Shown: positions 1 through 10,178, counted from the first letter of the stretch. The stretch is DNA of 64,000 bases from Pseudomonadota bacterium (GCA_947455195.1 CANGMI010000004.1:310001-374000), one strand, 5' to 3'. Translations and numbers: made by a program. Notes: generated by a model not told the origin, from the letters alone.

Positions 1-700
1 CCGTCTTGATGTGAGGGACGCTGGAGGTGACACCGTCGACGATGAAGGTGACATCCCCGGAGAGCAGGCCCTGCACCGTTGGCGGGCTGCCCTTGTAGGG
101 CACCGTGACGATGTCAAGGCCAGCGAGTCGCTTGAACTGCTCACCCGCGAGCTGCGTGGTAAGCGTGCCGGCACCATAACTGAGCTTGCCCGGATTCGCG
201 CGGGCTCGGGCCATGAGATCCTTGACCGAAGCCGGACCGGTCACGGCATCGACCACCATGATGAGCGGTGACCACAGCGCGAGACTCACCGGGGCGAAGT
301 CACGCACCGGATCATAGGGAATCTTCGCGTACAGATGCTGGTTCATCGTGAGCGTCGAATCGATGGCAAAGAGCAGCGTGTAGCCGTCGGCCGGGGCGCG
401 CGCCACCGCCTCGGCACCAATGATGGTATTCGCGCCGGGCCGGTTGTCGACGATGACCTGCTGCCCCCAGTTGTCGGTCATCTTCTGCGCGATGAGACGC
501 ATGCCGACATCGGATGGTCCGCCCGCAGGGAACGGAACGATCACGCGAATGGGACGTGCGGGCCAGGCCGCGGCCTGGGCCTGGGCGGCATCAACGCCGA
601 GCGCCATCGTGCTGGCCAGGGCGAGCGCTGAAAGTACCCGCCTGCCATCAAGAGCAAGGCGGACGGAGCGGCGGCCAGGGGCCGATCGAAAAAAGCGCAT
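1..700 (-). CDS. Bug-family (TctC-type) periplasmic solute receptor, 3' end outside window
   Basis: Reading leftward from ATG at 700, the frame stays open to base 1, so the C-terminus lies outside the window. The N-terminus has a signal peptide ending in an AQAQAAAWP-like stretch. It is followed by the Bug signature WPARPIRVIVPFPAGG, the D-N-RPGA loop, and ADGYTLL about 95 residues in. A GGAGGAGAG Shine-Dalgarno lies just upstream. Family members bind carboxylates, often aromatic or amide ones, in the periplasm and usually work without adjacent membrane genes. It is 187 bp downstream of the ring-hydroxylating dioxygenase genes on the same strand, so it may take up a substrate of that enzyme (inference). 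The ligand cannot be read from sequence. Confidence 0.93.
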   Translation of the reverse strand, partial: MRFFRSAPGRRSVRLALDGRRVLSALALASTMALGVDAAQAQAAAWPARPIRVIVPFPAGGPSDVGMRLIAQKMTDNWGQQVIVDNRPGANTIIGAEAVARAPADGYTLLFAIDSTLTMNQHLYAKIPYDPVRDFAPVSLALWSPLIMVVDAVTGPASVKDLMARARANPGKLSYGAGTLTTQLAGEQFKRLAGLDIVTVPYKGSPPTVQGLLSGDVTFIVDGVTSSVPHIKT

Positions 701-887
701 CAGGTCTCTCCTCCAGATCGAAATGCCGGGCGCATCTGCGGCGCCCTGGTGTTCACTATCGGTTGTTCAGTCTTCCCTGCATCGTGGCATCTAACACCCT
801 GCGCGGCCAGCCACGCCGCGGCATTCGCCGCTCCGTGCTGTTCCAGGAAAAGCGGCGTGAACCAGCACCCATCGCTCGCCCCGCATC

Positions 888-1388
888 TCAAAGGCAGTAG
901 ATGTCGATCATCGCAGGGAGCTGGTCATTCTGCAGCACGATCTTCCTGCGCGCGATGAGCCAACCCGCACTGCCGTATTCGAGGCGGTGCTCCGACCAGC
1001 CGAAAAGCACGATCTGCGTCCTGTGGTGCGGATCGAACACGTGGTTGGCGAAGGTCGACCTCACCTCGAGATGAGTCTCGCCGGCACCGGTAAGTTCGAT
1101 ATTGCTGACGCAGTGCGCAGTGCGACGAAGGGGCGTCGTCGCCGGCGATCGACCGGAACGGATTCGAACGAGGCGGTCCTCGAGCCCGGCGCGACTGGCG
1201 TAATAGATGTGCGACAACTCGCGTTGCGGATCCGTCGTCAACTCGGCCTCGGTGCGCCAGGTGGGTACCCAGTATTCACAGTCGGCGGCAAAGAGCGCAA
1301 TCCACTCATCCCAGCGCCGCTCATCGAGCAGGGCCGCTTCACGCTGCAGCACCCGGGTTGCAATGACCGCGTGTGCAGACGGAATCAT
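888..1388 (-). CDS. Aromatic-ring-hydroxylating dioxygenase small (beta) subunit
   Basis: 166 aa, starting at ATG 1388, which overlaps the alpha-subunit stop as ATGA and has a GGAGGT ribosome site. The sequence fits the NTF2-like cone fold of dioxygenase beta subunits: an early RRWDEWIALFAADCEYWVPTW segment, then RTAHCVSNIEL and a C-terminal RRKIVLQNDQLP strand. Beta subunits mainly stabilise the alpha3beta3 hexamer. Overlapping ATGA translation with alpha supports equimolar synthesis. No ferredoxin or reductase gene follows, so electron transfer must come from elsewhere. An open frame continues upstream of 1388, but it overlaps alpha and lacks family similarity. Confidence 0.93.
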   Translation of the reverse strand: MIPSAHAVIATRVLQREAALLDERRWDEWIALFAADCEYWVPTWRTEAELTTDPQRELSHIYYASRAGLEDRLVRIRSGRSPATTPLRRTAHCVSNIELTGAGETHLEVRSTFANHVFDPHHRTQIVLFGWSEHRLEYGSAGWLIARRKIVLQNDQLPAMIDIYCL

Positions 1389-2764
1389 CGTGGACCTCCG
1401 ACAGCGTGCGCCCACGCAGGGTCGCCGGCAGCACCGGTGCGCATCAGGCGCGCCCATTCGCGATACAGGGCGTGGCCCCAGGTTTCCGCCTGCAGGTCAA
1501 ACATGCCGTGCGCGCTGGACACAGGCGCCACACCGGCAGCACGAGCAAGCGCGTCCGCACCGCTCACCTGAACCGCGATGCCGCGCGAATAGCCCTGCAC
1601 GAACCCGATCTGCGATGCCTTGAGACCCACCGCCATGTCTTCGTACATCGTGGTGTCATCCGGAGTCGCGAACCCACTCACGTTGAAAAAGTCCTCGAAC
1701 TGACGCAGACGCCAGGCGCGCACATCGGCCGCTTCACCGATCGGCGCAAGGCAGTAATAGCGCATCTCGGTACGGTCAACGGCCACCGGTCGAAACGTGC
1801 GGATGAGAAGGGAGGTGGAGTCGGCGATCTGCATGCTCGGGAAGACGGTGAGGTTGCGCAAGCGCAGCATCCACTCGGCTTTCAGTTCACCCACGCGATC
1901 ACGAACTTCGGCGATCTGCGAGAAGATGGGACGCTTGCTCGACTCGGACTGATTGAGCCAGATGGCATTGTGGCCATTCCGGAAGGTGTAGGCCCCGCCC
2001 TCCTGCTCGAACCGCTTCTTCCAGTCGAACTGGCGCGCCTCCTGGTGGCCACTCACCAGATCGGCACGACGTCGCTGCACCTCCATGAACGAGACGTGGG
2101 TCGAAGTGAGGTGATAGGCATCGGAACTGTTGTCGAGTTGGGCCTTCCAGTTGCCGTTGTAGGTAAAGCCGATTCGACCTGGTACAAACTCCATGCCCTG
2201 CGGCCCTTGCTCCATGGCCAGGTCCAGAAAGAACTTCAGGTCGCCCAGAAAGTCCTCGAGCGGGGGCACATCGGCTGACACCGAACCGAACAGCAGTCCC
2301 TTGTAGGCGGCAAACGCACCCAGCGGCACGAGGTTGTGATCATCGCCGGAGAACGCCTCGGCGTAGCCACCACTCGCCTGGTCCTTGATGTCGACCGCGC
2401 GCCCTGTAGCGTCGTAGGCCCACCCATGATAAGGGCAGACATGGAAACGGCTGTTGCCGCTTTCGAGGCGGCAGAGCAGCGTGCCCTTGTGTCGGCACAC
2501 GTTGAGAAAGGCGCGGCGCACGCCATCCGCTGCGTGCGTGACGAGCACCGGCAGGCGCCCGATCCAGGTCACCAGATAATCATTCGGCCTCGGGAGCTGA
2601 GACTCCAGCCCGAGGAAGATCCAGGTGCGCTCGAACACGTGCTTCTGCTCGAGTTCGAACAATTCACTGCTGGCATAGACATCGGCGTGGACGCGGAACA
2701 CGCCATCGGCGGGCCGGTCATCGACGAGCTGTTCGAGGTATCGGGTATCCATGCCGCGAATCAT
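1385..2764 (-). CDS. Rieske ring-hydroxylating dioxygenase large (alpha) subunit
   Basis: About 459 aa from ATG 2764 (ATG 2752 is also possible). The N-terminal Rieske domain shows CRHKG and CPYHGW, which supply the Cys and His ligands of a [2Fe-2S] centre. The catalytic domain shows DNSSDAYHLTSTH, whose Asp and two His form the mononuclear iron site with a later acidic residue. The overall pattern resembles benzoate, anthranilate and salicylate-type alpha subunits, which add O2 to an aromatic ring to give a cis-diol. The substrate is not determinable. It lies 20 bp after the L,D-transpeptidase gene and overlaps beta by 4 bp, so all appear co-transcribed. Proximity to the box benzoate genes and Bug receptors suggests an aromatic-acid substrate (inference). 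Confidence 0.92.
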   Translation of the reverse strand: MIRGMDTRYLEQLVDDRPADGVFRVHADVYASSELFELEQKHVFERTWIFLGLESQLPRPNDYLVTWIGRLPVLVTHAADGVRRAFLNVCRHKGTLLCRLESGNSRFHVCPYHGWAYDATGRAVDIKDQASGGYAEAFSGDDHNLVPLGAFAAYKGLLFGSVSADVPPLEDFLGDLKFFLDLAMEQGPQGMEFVPGRIGFTYNGNWKAQLDNSSDAYHLTSTHVSFMEVQRRRADLVSGHQEARQFDWKKRFEQEGGAYTFRNGHNAIWLNQSESSKRPIFSQIAEVRDRVGELKAEWMLRLRNLTVFPSMQIADSTSLLIRTFRPVAVDRTEMRYYCLAPIGEAADVRAWRLRQFEDFFNVSGFATPDDTTMYEDMAVGLKASQIGFVQGYSRGIAVQVSGADALARAAGVAPVSSAHGMFDLQAETWGHALYREWARLMRTGAAGDPAWAHAVGGPR

Positions 2765-2784
2765 GCGCGCGTTCACGCCCTCGA

Positions 2785-3872
<1,088 letters not shown>

Positions 3873-3880
3873 TCAGGCGC

Positions 3881-4921
3881 TCAGCGAGCCAGCAAGCGCA
3901 GCGCGTTGTCGTAATACGATGAGTCGAGATAGCGCGCCGGATCGGGCGCGACACCCCCCCACTGTCCCTCGATCTCGGCCCGCAAGGCAAGTACATTGCG
4001 AAAGCCAGCCTGATCGATGGCGCAGTCCACCGTGAGTCCGTGGCCAGGCGTCAGCAAGTCGCCAAGCGTGCGCTCGGCCGTCGCACGGTCGAGTTTGAGC
4101 TCGCGCTGCAATACGGCGAGCGTCGCCTCACGCCTTGCAGGATCCTGTGCGGCGCGGCAGCCCTCGACGTAGGCGGCGACATAGCGCTCGAGCAGATCGC
4201 GATTCGATGCGCCCCAGGCGCGCATGACGAAGATGCCCCCGGCCTGGTAAGGACCGTACAGGTCGATCGTGCGACCGAGACTCTTGGCGCCCCGATCGCG
4301 CGCGATGAAATTCCATGGTGGATTGAGCATCGTGGCCGCGCCGTCCGGCGTGGCAAAGGCACGTGTGCGAGCCTCCGAACCACCCACCGGGTCCAGTGTG
4401 TAGTCGCGCCCGTCGATCAGCCCCGCACGCTTGAGAATCTTTCGACCGATGAGGGCGTAGGCCGTATTGGGCGCGTCGACCACGTAAACGCGATTGCGCA
4501 TGTCGGCTGGCTGGTTGATCTCCGGACGAACCAGAAACTCGTTCATGCCACCATCCCCACCAGCAACGATCACGACATCCTCACGTGCCATTTCCACCAT
4601 CGCGACCGCATTGTCGACCGCAGCGTGCGCAATGTCGAACCGCCCCGCAGCAAGACCTGCCCGTTGCTGCTCGGAATTGGGCGTGAACTGAAGCGTGGGC
4701 CGAATGGCGCGGCGCGCAAACGCACCGTCTTCGATCGCCATGTAGATGGGCACGTTGCTGGCACCGCGAAAGACGTTGACCCGCACATCATCGGGTACGC
4801 GTGTCCCCGCACAGCCCTGGAGCAAGGCAGACACCCCGACTGCCAGGGCCCCTGCAACCCTGTACCGACACTGCCTGCCCCACCGAACGCCGCTGGTTCG
4901 TACCCGTTCTGACTGCGTCAT
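3881..4921 (-). CDS. NMT1/THI5-like ABC substrate-binding lipoprotein
   Basis: 346 aa from ATG 4921, preceded by GAGGGGG. The N-terminus ends in a lipobox (ALLQGCAG), so the mature protein should be lipid-anchored. The body has the NMT1/SsuA-like pattern: NVFRGASNVPIYMAIEDGAFARR, the EQQRAGLAAGRFDIAH hinge, DAPNTAYALIGRKIL and NPPWNFIARDRG. Such proteins bind thiamine precursors, sulfonates, nitriles or aromatic carboxylates for SsuBC-type ABC importers. No permease or ATPase gene is adjacent. Instead it is first in the apparent operon with tadA and the dioxygenase. The ligand is unknown, with the dioxygenase substrate a reasonable guess. Confidence 0.85.
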   Translation of the reverse strand: MTQSERVRTSGVRWGRQCRYRVAGALAVGVSALLQGCAGTRVPDDVRVNVFRGASNVPIYMAIEDGAFARRAIRPTLQFTPNSEQQRAGLAAGRFDIAHAAVDNAVAMVEMAREDVVIVAGGDGGMNEFLVRPEINQPADMRNRVYVVDAPNTAYALIGRKILKRAGLIDGRDYTLDPVGGSEARTRAFATPDGAATMLNPPWNFIARDRGAKSLGRTIDLYGPYQAGGIFVMRAWGASNRDLLERYVAAYVEGCRAAQDPARREATLAVLQRELKLDRATAERTLGDLLTPGHGLTVDCAIDQAGFRNVLALRAEIEGQWGGVAPDPARYLDSSYYDNALRLLAR

Positions 4922-5036
4922 GGTGCCCCCTCGTTTGGCCACAGGCCACCCAGGCCTTTCGCCGGACTCGATCGCCAGGGCGCTATTGTGGCACCGGGCA
5001 CGCAAACCGGGTACGGGTGCCCTGTCGTGCGTCAGT

Positions 5037-5852
5037 TCAGCCCAGCGGTTCGACGTTTATCAGAGAGGGCAAGGACAGATGAAGAAGCGCAGTCGGCGCA
5101 CGAGGCGCGCGCGTGATCCAGAAATCACCCCCTGCGGCTCGCGCGAACTCGCGTGCGAACCAGAGACTGACCACCCCTTCCTGCATGCCATCGGTGGCCA
5201 TGCTCGACTCGAAGGCATCGACACTGGCCGGGCCTGGCAGCCCGTCGGCCTTGCAGCGAACGATCAGTTCAACCTGAGTCCCGGCGTGACGAAAGCCATC
5301 TGCCTGGGAGCCAGCAGTCGCATCATCGGCAGCAACCGACACTGCCTCTTGCCGTTCCGCGCGCCGTACTCGGCGCAAGCCGAATTGAATCGTCGGAGCC
5401 ATGTTCTCCTCGATGCCGGTCGCTCGGGCAAGCAGCATGGCAAGAACAATGTCGAGACACTGACGATCGGCCCTCACAAGGGCCGCGCCCGGGGCCACCG
5501 CCTTGACCAGAACATGCTCGCCCTGGTTGCGCTTGCTGTCGTGAATCGCAATGGCCTGATCGAGTGCAGCACGCAGATCAAAGACTGACGCTTCACTGGG
5601 CAGGCAGCGCGCATAAAGCGACACGATGCGGGTCAGCGATGCAGCCAGCGCGATCGAATCGACCGTATCATGGCCGATCTCGCCCAGATCGGCCCCCTGG
5701 AGGACATCGCGCGCCAGGTATGCATTGCCAAGAGCGATGCCCAGCGCATTATTGATGTCGTGAACCAGCGCGACGAGAATCTGCGCAAAGACAGCCCGCA
5801 ACGGCGTTGCCCCGGCTTCTGCTTCACGAGGCATATGGTTCGCCCTGTCCAT
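5037..5852 (-). CDS. Degenerate histidine-kinase-like protein, possible histidine phosphotransferase
   Basis: 271 aa from ATG 5852, with AGGAG 7 bp upstream. Residues 20-60 form a DHp-like helix with H31 in LVALVHDINNALG, matching H-boxes of the form HD-x-x-N-x-L. The rest keeps the shape of an ATPase domain (VRADRQCLDIVLAMLLARAT in the N-box region, LWFAREFARAAGGDFWI near the end). However, the N-box NLLxNA, the DxGxG box and the GxGLGL box are not recognisable. No membrane segment or sensory domain is seen. Loss of ATP-binding residues with a retained His is the layout of ChpT/Spo0B-type phosphotransferases, which relay phosphate between receivers. It is divergent from the response regulator at 6102. 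Confidence 0.6.
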   Translation of the reverse strand: MDRANHMPREAEAGATPLRAVFAQILVALVHDINNALGIALGNAYLARDVLQGADLGEIGHDTVDSIALAASLTRIVSLYARCLPSEASVFDLRAALDQAIAIHDSKRNQGEHVLVKAVAPGAALVRADRQCLDIVLAMLLARATGIEENMAPTIQFGLRRVRRAERQEAVSVAADDATAGSQADGFRHAGTQVELIVRCKADGLPGPASVDAFESSMATDGMQEGVVSLWFAREFARAAGGDFWITRAPRAPTALLHLSLPSLINVEPLG

Positions 5853-6101
5853 CCATCCACTCCTGCGGTCACTGCAAACCCCGTGCATCGACGTTGCACC
5901 CGGTTACCCGCCAGTCCCCCCAGCGACAGATTCGTGTCGCCCGTGCAGGTATGATCTCCCGCCTGCCGGTAGTCTGCCTCCTTTTCGCGCGTCGGGGGAC
6001 GAGGGCGACGCCACACACGATTAAGAATGATTGATCACAAGAGCGCGCGGATGGCGAAACATTAACATCGACCATCGACTTTCAGGATGTGGGGCAACCG
6101 C

Positions 6102-6845
6102 ATGATCCAGACCGCGACCCACCCCGAGCTCCCTTTGCTTCGGGTAGCCATTCTCGACGATGACCTGGGCATGCAGACGATGCTGCATCGGGTCCTGAGT
6201 TCGGCGTTTCTGCCAACCATCGTGCGCTCCGGGCGCGAACTCATCTCGCTCATCGAAGGCAAAGGCTCAGACCTGATCCTGCTCGATCTGCGCCTGCCCG
6301 GCGAAGATGGTCTGGAAGTGCTTCGTTCGGTGCGAGCCATGAGCACGACGCCCACCATCATCGTCACCGGTGCGGGGAACGATTCTACCGTCGAGGCCGG
6401 ACTCAATCTGGGCGCTGATGATTATGTGGTCAAGCCCTTCGCACCCCAGGTCCTGCTTGCGCGCATGCGCTCGGTTCTGCGACGCTCGATGACCGCGCCC
6501 ACCGAAACGCCAATCACCGCACCCACCGCGATGGCACTCGGCGAAGCCTCGTTCTTTCCGACACTTCGACAGATCGTGTCACCCACGCGCGAGACGCACG
6601 CGGTCACCGAGCGAGAGGCTCAGATCCTGAAGATCCTCTGCAGGAAAGGCACCGAAATTGCAACCCGCGACGAAATCTCGCGCCAGGTAACAGGCTATGA
6701 CTGGGATCCGTCGGATCGCAGCCTGGACGTTCATGTCTGTCGCCTGCGCAGTAAACTCGCAGTGGCAACCGACGATCGAGTATCGATCGACCCTGTACGA
6801 GGCGTCGGCTATCGATTGCGCGTATCGCCCAGGCCCGGCAACTGA
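6102..6845 (+). CDS. OmpR/PhoB-family response regulator
   Basis: About 247 aa from ATG 6102, with GGGG 7 bp upstream; an in-frame ATG at 6087 is the alternative. The receiver domain (residues 13-125) has the acidic pair DDD near 19-21, the phospho-acceptor D62 in LLDLRLPGEDG, VTGAG and the KPF lysine. A winged-helix domain follows, with TEREAQILKILC, the recognition-helix region SDRSLDVHVCRLRSKL and the terminal GVGYRL hairpin. It should bind DNA as a phospho-dimer. The divergent degenerate kinase and the downstream histidine kinase are likely partners. Regulated targets cannot be read from the sequence. Confidence 0.93.
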   Translation: MIQTATHPELPLLRVAILDDDLGMQTMLHRVLSSAFLPTIVRSGRELISLIEGKGSDLILLDLRLPGEDGLEVLRSVRAMSTTPTIIVTGAGNDSTVEAGLNLGADDYVVKPFAPQVLLARMRSVLRRSMTAPTETPITAPTAMALGEASFFPTLRQIVSPTRETHAVTEREAQILKILCRKGTEIATRDEISRQVTGYDWDPSDRSLDVHVCRLRSKLAVATDDRVSIDPVRGVGYRLRVSPRPGN

Positions 6846-6886
6846 GCACCAGCGTTGCTGCCCAGACGCCACAAGACCTTGAACCC

Positions 6887-7999
6887 ATGCACTTCCGCTG
6901 GCGTGATCTGAACGGCACCATCGTGCGCCAGCCGGGACGCGCTGGCAGACACAAATCCCTCGTCAAGGCGAGCCTGTTCGGCGCGTGGCTTCTGGGTATC
7001 GGCGTGATCGTTGCCGGCATGATGCGCCTGCAGGGGCAGAATGAACGACTCGGCCGCATCGTCTCCGAAGTCCCTGGCCTGTCGCAAGAGGCGGCGCTCG
7101 GGGCCGGAATTCTCGTGGTCGCACTCACCACCCTGCTCGTCGCCGCGCTCTGTGGCCTCGGCTACTGGATGCGACGTGCCGCCATGCTTGCGCGTGCGCT
7201 GAAACGGCAGCAACGCAAGCGTCGACAGGTGCTGACCTACCTTGCGATGACCTCGCACGAGTTGCGGACGCCCCTGCATGGGATGCTCGGCCACGCTGAT
7301 CTGCTGCGCACCGAACTGACGGCCGGCGGCGCCCGCGAAAGCAGCGAAGCCATCATCGAGTCAGGACAGCACCTGCTCGCGTTGCTTGACCAACTACTCG
7401 CTGTCGCGAAGATCGACCTCGTGAGAGAGACGAGAGACGAGGTGCGAGCCAAGGTCGTCGTGCCCGTCGATGTGGACCGCGTCATCGCCGAAGTGGCGCG
7501 CTTGATGAGCGGCACCGCACATGCCAAAGGGCTCGTGCTGGAAACCTCGCCTCCCGCGGGTTGTGCAGCGCTGGCCGCTCCGCAGACACTGCGCCAGGCC
7601 CTCCAGAATCTGGTGGACAACGCCATCAAGTTCACCGATCACGGTTCCGTACGCATCAGCGCAACCTGCACTTCCGCCGACCGCTGCAGGATCACGGTAA
7701 CCGACAGTGGCAGAGGCATGAGTCCCGCCGAGCAGCGTGGCCTCTTCGGTGTCTTCGAAGCGCGTCAGCCCGCTCTGGGCGGGCAATTCCAGGGTTCGGG
7801 ACTCGGCCTGTACCTCACGCGCAAGACCATCATGTCCATCGGCGGCAGGGTCGGATTCACGAGCGAATCGGGCAAGGGCTCGACGTTCTGGCTTGAACTT
7901 CCCGCCGTGCGCCTGGCCGCTTCACCGGGACATGGCGGCAACCGTCATCCGGGCAGTGCTCAAACGGCCGCCATGGCGCCGACAACCGCACCACAATGA
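6887..7999 (+). CDS. Membrane sensor histidine kinase
   Basis: 370 aa. Two predicted membrane segments (about 27-46 and 70-94) flank a very short periplasmic loop of about 20 residues, so the protein probably senses within or at the membrane. The DHp domain has H124 in MTSHELRTPLHGM. The ATPase domain is complete: LQNLVDNAIKFTD (N box), DSGRGMS (G1) and GSGLGLYLTRK (G2). The last 25 residues are a low-complexity tail. It lies 41 bp after the OmpR-type regulator and overlaps the next receiver as ATGA, so all three are probably co-expressed. Confidence 0.94.
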   Translation: MHFRWRDLNGTIVRQPGRAGRHKSLVKASLFGAWLLGIGVIVAGMMRLQGQNERLGRIVSEVPGLSQEAALGAGILVVALTTLLVAALCGLGYWMRRAAMLARALKRQQRKRRQVLTYLAMTSHELRTPLHGMLGHADLLRTELTAGGARESSEAIIESGQHLLALLDQLLAVAKIDLVRETRDEVRAKVVVPVDVDRVIAEVARLMSGTAHAKGLVLETSPPAGCAALAAPQTLRQALQNLVDNAIKFTDHGSVRISATCTSADRCRITVTDSGRGMSPAEQRGLFGVFEARQPALGGQFQGSGLGLYLTRKTIMSIGGRVGFTSESGKGSTFWLELPAVRLAASPGHGGNRHPGSAQTAAMAPTTAPQ

Positions 8000-8355
8000 G
8001 AAAACGCTGGCTCCTTTCGGTCGATGACAACACGCTGAGCCGCAAGCTCATCCGTCGGATGCTGGAAGGCGCCGGGTTCGAGATCGACGATGCCGCATCC
8101 GCCGAGGAAGCGCTGGTCAAGGCGAGCAAGCGTCAATACGACTGCGCGCTCGTCGACATCACACTCCCGCAAATCAGCGGCACCGAACTCGCCCGGCACC
8201 TGCGGCAAGGCCAGCATCCGATCGGGGACGTCATCGCCTGCACCGCGCATCACCACTTCGGGCAGACCCCGGGTGCTGCGGCGTTCGATCAGATTCTGGT
8301 CAAGCCCTTCATGCGTGCCGACCTGCTCGAGACACTCGAGCGGCTGAAAGGCTGA
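7996..8355 (+). CDS. Stand-alone receiver (CheY-like) protein
   Basis: 119 aa. The start codon overlaps the kinase stop as ATGA. It is a single receiver domain with acidic residues D10/D11, phospho-acceptor D54 in ALVDITLPQISG, ACTAH (Thr switch region) and the conserved Lys in LVKPF. There is no output domain. Coupling to the kinase suggests that it is the direct phosphate acceptor, like the receiver half of a split hybrid kinase. It could then pass phosphate to the phosphotransferase-like protein at 5037-5852 and on to the OmpR regulator (inference). Confidence 0.93.
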   Translation: MRKRWLLSVDDNTLSRKLIRRMLEGAGFEIDDAASAEEALVKASKRQYDCALVDITLPQISGTELARHLRQGQHPIGDVIACTAHHHFGQTPGAAAFDQILVKPFMRADLLETLERLKG

Positions 8356-8383
8356 CGCTCCTTCACAGGCCTCGCAAAAAAAG

Positions 8384-8413
8384 ACCCCGCTCGTCCGCGA
8401 GGTCGAGCGGGGT
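8384..8413 (-). terminator. Hairpin with T-run on the minus strand
   Basis: A perfect 10-bp inverted repeat, ACCCCGCTCG (8384-8393) and CGAGCGGGGT (8404-8413), with a 10-nt loop. Seven A residues (8376-8382) lie to the left, giving a U-run only for leftward transcripts. No U-run follows on the plus strand. It lies 28 bp after the receiver gene stop, the usual place for a terminator of the rightward signalling operon. The tract polarity fits a leftward terminator, although no leftward gene is nearby. Confidence 0.6.
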
Positions 8414-8654
8414 GCGACAAAGTGTTGATCCGAAGACCAACGGTAAGGCCCGAGACCAATCTATCGCGGGCCTCGCGTTCGCGCGCGGAGTCAACAATTC
8501 TTAAGTCCATTGCCGCACCCGGAATCCCCTGAGACAGAGCCATCGGGGCAACAAGAATTAACCCGTCAAGGCCGACTCGACACCACCATGACCGTGGGGC
8601 GTGGAGCATGACATTGACACTGACGGCGCACCCTTGCTCAGGGAGGAAAGCGAC

Positions 8655-9050
8655 ATGCCGAATGCTCGCATTCTGGTCGTCGAGGATGCTGAAGTCGTGC
8701 GCGTGATGGCCGCGATGGTTCTCGAGCGTCTCGGTCACACGGTCTTGCAGGCGAGCGATGGCCAGGACGGACTCGAACAGGCACAAGCCGGCTCCATCGA
8801 TCTGGTCATCACTGATCAGGAGATGCCCCGAATGGACGGACTGACGCTTGCCCGCGCACTGCGTGCCCTGCCCCTGCATGCCGGGACGCCCATTCTCATG
8901 ATCACGGCCGAGTGCATTTCGGGCTTCGGGCATCGTGCAGCTGCCGCTGGGGTCGATCGACTGCTGCAAAAGCCGGTTGGTGCACGCACGCTTACCGCGA
9001 CGGTGACCGGCTTGCTTGCACATCGGACGATCGGAGTTGCATCGGCCTGA
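8655..9050 (+). CDS. Second stand-alone receiver protein
   Basis: 131 aa from ATG 8655, with a strong AGGGAGG site. An upstream in-frame ATG at 8601 lacks one. It is a single receiver domain with acidic E10/D11, phospho-acceptor D54 in VITDQEMPRMDG, MITAE (Thr switch) and the Lys in LLQKPVG. It is separated from the first receiver gene by about 300 bp containing a hairpin, so it probably has its own promoter. It may belong to the same relay as the upstream kinase or be a CheY-like protein (not resolved). Confidence 0.9.
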   Translation: MPNARILVVEDAEVVRVMAAMVLERLGHTVLQASDGQDGLEQAQAGSIDLVITDQEMPRMDGLTLARALRALPLHAGTPILMITAECISGFGHRAAAAGVDRLLQKPVGARTLTATVTGLLAHRTIGVASA

Positions 9051-9096
9051 GTGTCGCGCGACACTGGCGTGATGCGATCGCGAAGAGGAACCTGAC

Positions 9097-10098
9097 ATGA
9101 AGGCATGCGCTGCGTCGAAGCGCTTGAGGCCGCCGCACGTCCTGGGCATCCTCATGGCCGGGGTCGTGCTTGCCGCCGGCAGCCCGCGTGCCCAGGCACA
9201 AGCCTGGCCACAGCGGCCGATTCGGATGGTGGTGCCTTTCGGCGCAGGGTCTACCGCCGACATCCTCGCGCGAGCCCTCTCGGCATCGATGGCACGCGAC
9301 CTTGGCCAGAGCATCGTGATCGACAATCGCCCCGGGGCGGGCGGCACGATCGGCGCCGCCGAAGTGGCGCGTGCAGCCCCGGATGGTTACACCCTCGTGC
9401 TCGGCACCGTGGCCAGTCATGGCACGGGGGTAGTGATGATGGCGAGCGTGCCCTTTGACCCCGTCCGGGACTTTCAGGCCATCACGCTGGTCACCAACGC
9501 ACCGAGCATCATCGTGGTAAACCGGGCACTGCCCGTCAACAGCCTGAGCGAACTGATCGAGCATGCAAGACGGGTGGGCGGGCTCAACTTCACGTCGGCC
9601 GGATCCGGAACGACCACCCACCTCGCGGGCGAGCAACTGGCCGTTCTTGCCGGCCTCAAACTCACCCATGTGCCCTACAAGGCCGTGGGGCAGGCAATCA
9701 CCGATCTGGTGTCGGGTGAGATTCCGATGATGATCTACCAGATTCCGTCAGTAAAACCCCATATCGATGCGGGCAGCATTCGCGCTGTTGCCACGACATC
9801 GGGACGGCGCGTCGAGTCGATGGCCAGCCTGCCGACGGTCGCTGAGGTACTGCACCAGACGTTCGACTTCAACGCATGGTTCGGCGTGATGGCACCAGCA
9901 GGCACCGCACGCACAACGATCGACCGACTGCACCAGACCATCATCGCTGCCATGGACGCCACGGAAGTTCGCCGGCAAATGACCCTCCAGGGTCTGGAGG
10001 CATCCGGCTTGGGACCGGATGCGTTTCAGGCCTTCGTGCGCAGCGAATTGCCGCGCTGGCGAGACCTCGTGCGCCGCTCAGGCGCCGTTGCCCAGTAG
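9097..10098 (+). CDS. Bug-family periplasmic solute receptor
   Basis: 333 aa with a signal peptide (hydrophobic VLGILMAGVVLAAG, then AQAQA). The mature part starts WPQRPIRMVVPFGAGSTADILAR, followed by DNRPGAGGTIGA, APDGYTLVLG, the SIIVVN strand, AGSGTTTHLAGE and HVPYKA, all standard Bug elements. A GAGGAAC site precedes the ATG. No TctA/TctB genes accompany it. It stands just before the convergent benzoate-CoA ligase, so benzoate or a related aromatic acid is a possible ligand (inference). Confidence 0.95.
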   Translation: MKACAASKRLRPPHVLGILMAGVVLAAGSPRAQAQAWPQRPIRMVVPFGAGSTADILARALSASMARDLGQSIVIDNRPGAGGTIGAAEVARAAPDGYTLVLGTVASHGTGVVMMASVPFDPVRDFQAITLVTNAPSIIVVNRALPVNSLSELIEHARRVGGLNFTSAGSGTTTHLAGEQLAVLAGLKLTHVPYKAVGQAITDLVSGEIPMMIYQIPSVKPHIDAGSIRAVATTSGRRVESMASLPTVAEVLHQTFDFNAWFGVMAPAGTARTTIDRLHQTIIAAMDATEVRRQMTLQGLEASGLGPDAFQAFVRSELPRWRDLVRRSGAVAQ

Positions 10099-10178
10099 TC
10101 GGCGCGGGCCACACCCGGGTTGGCCGCCAGGCCATCGCGCGGGTCGGCACACGATCTGTCTCCGGTTGGCGCCGATCG

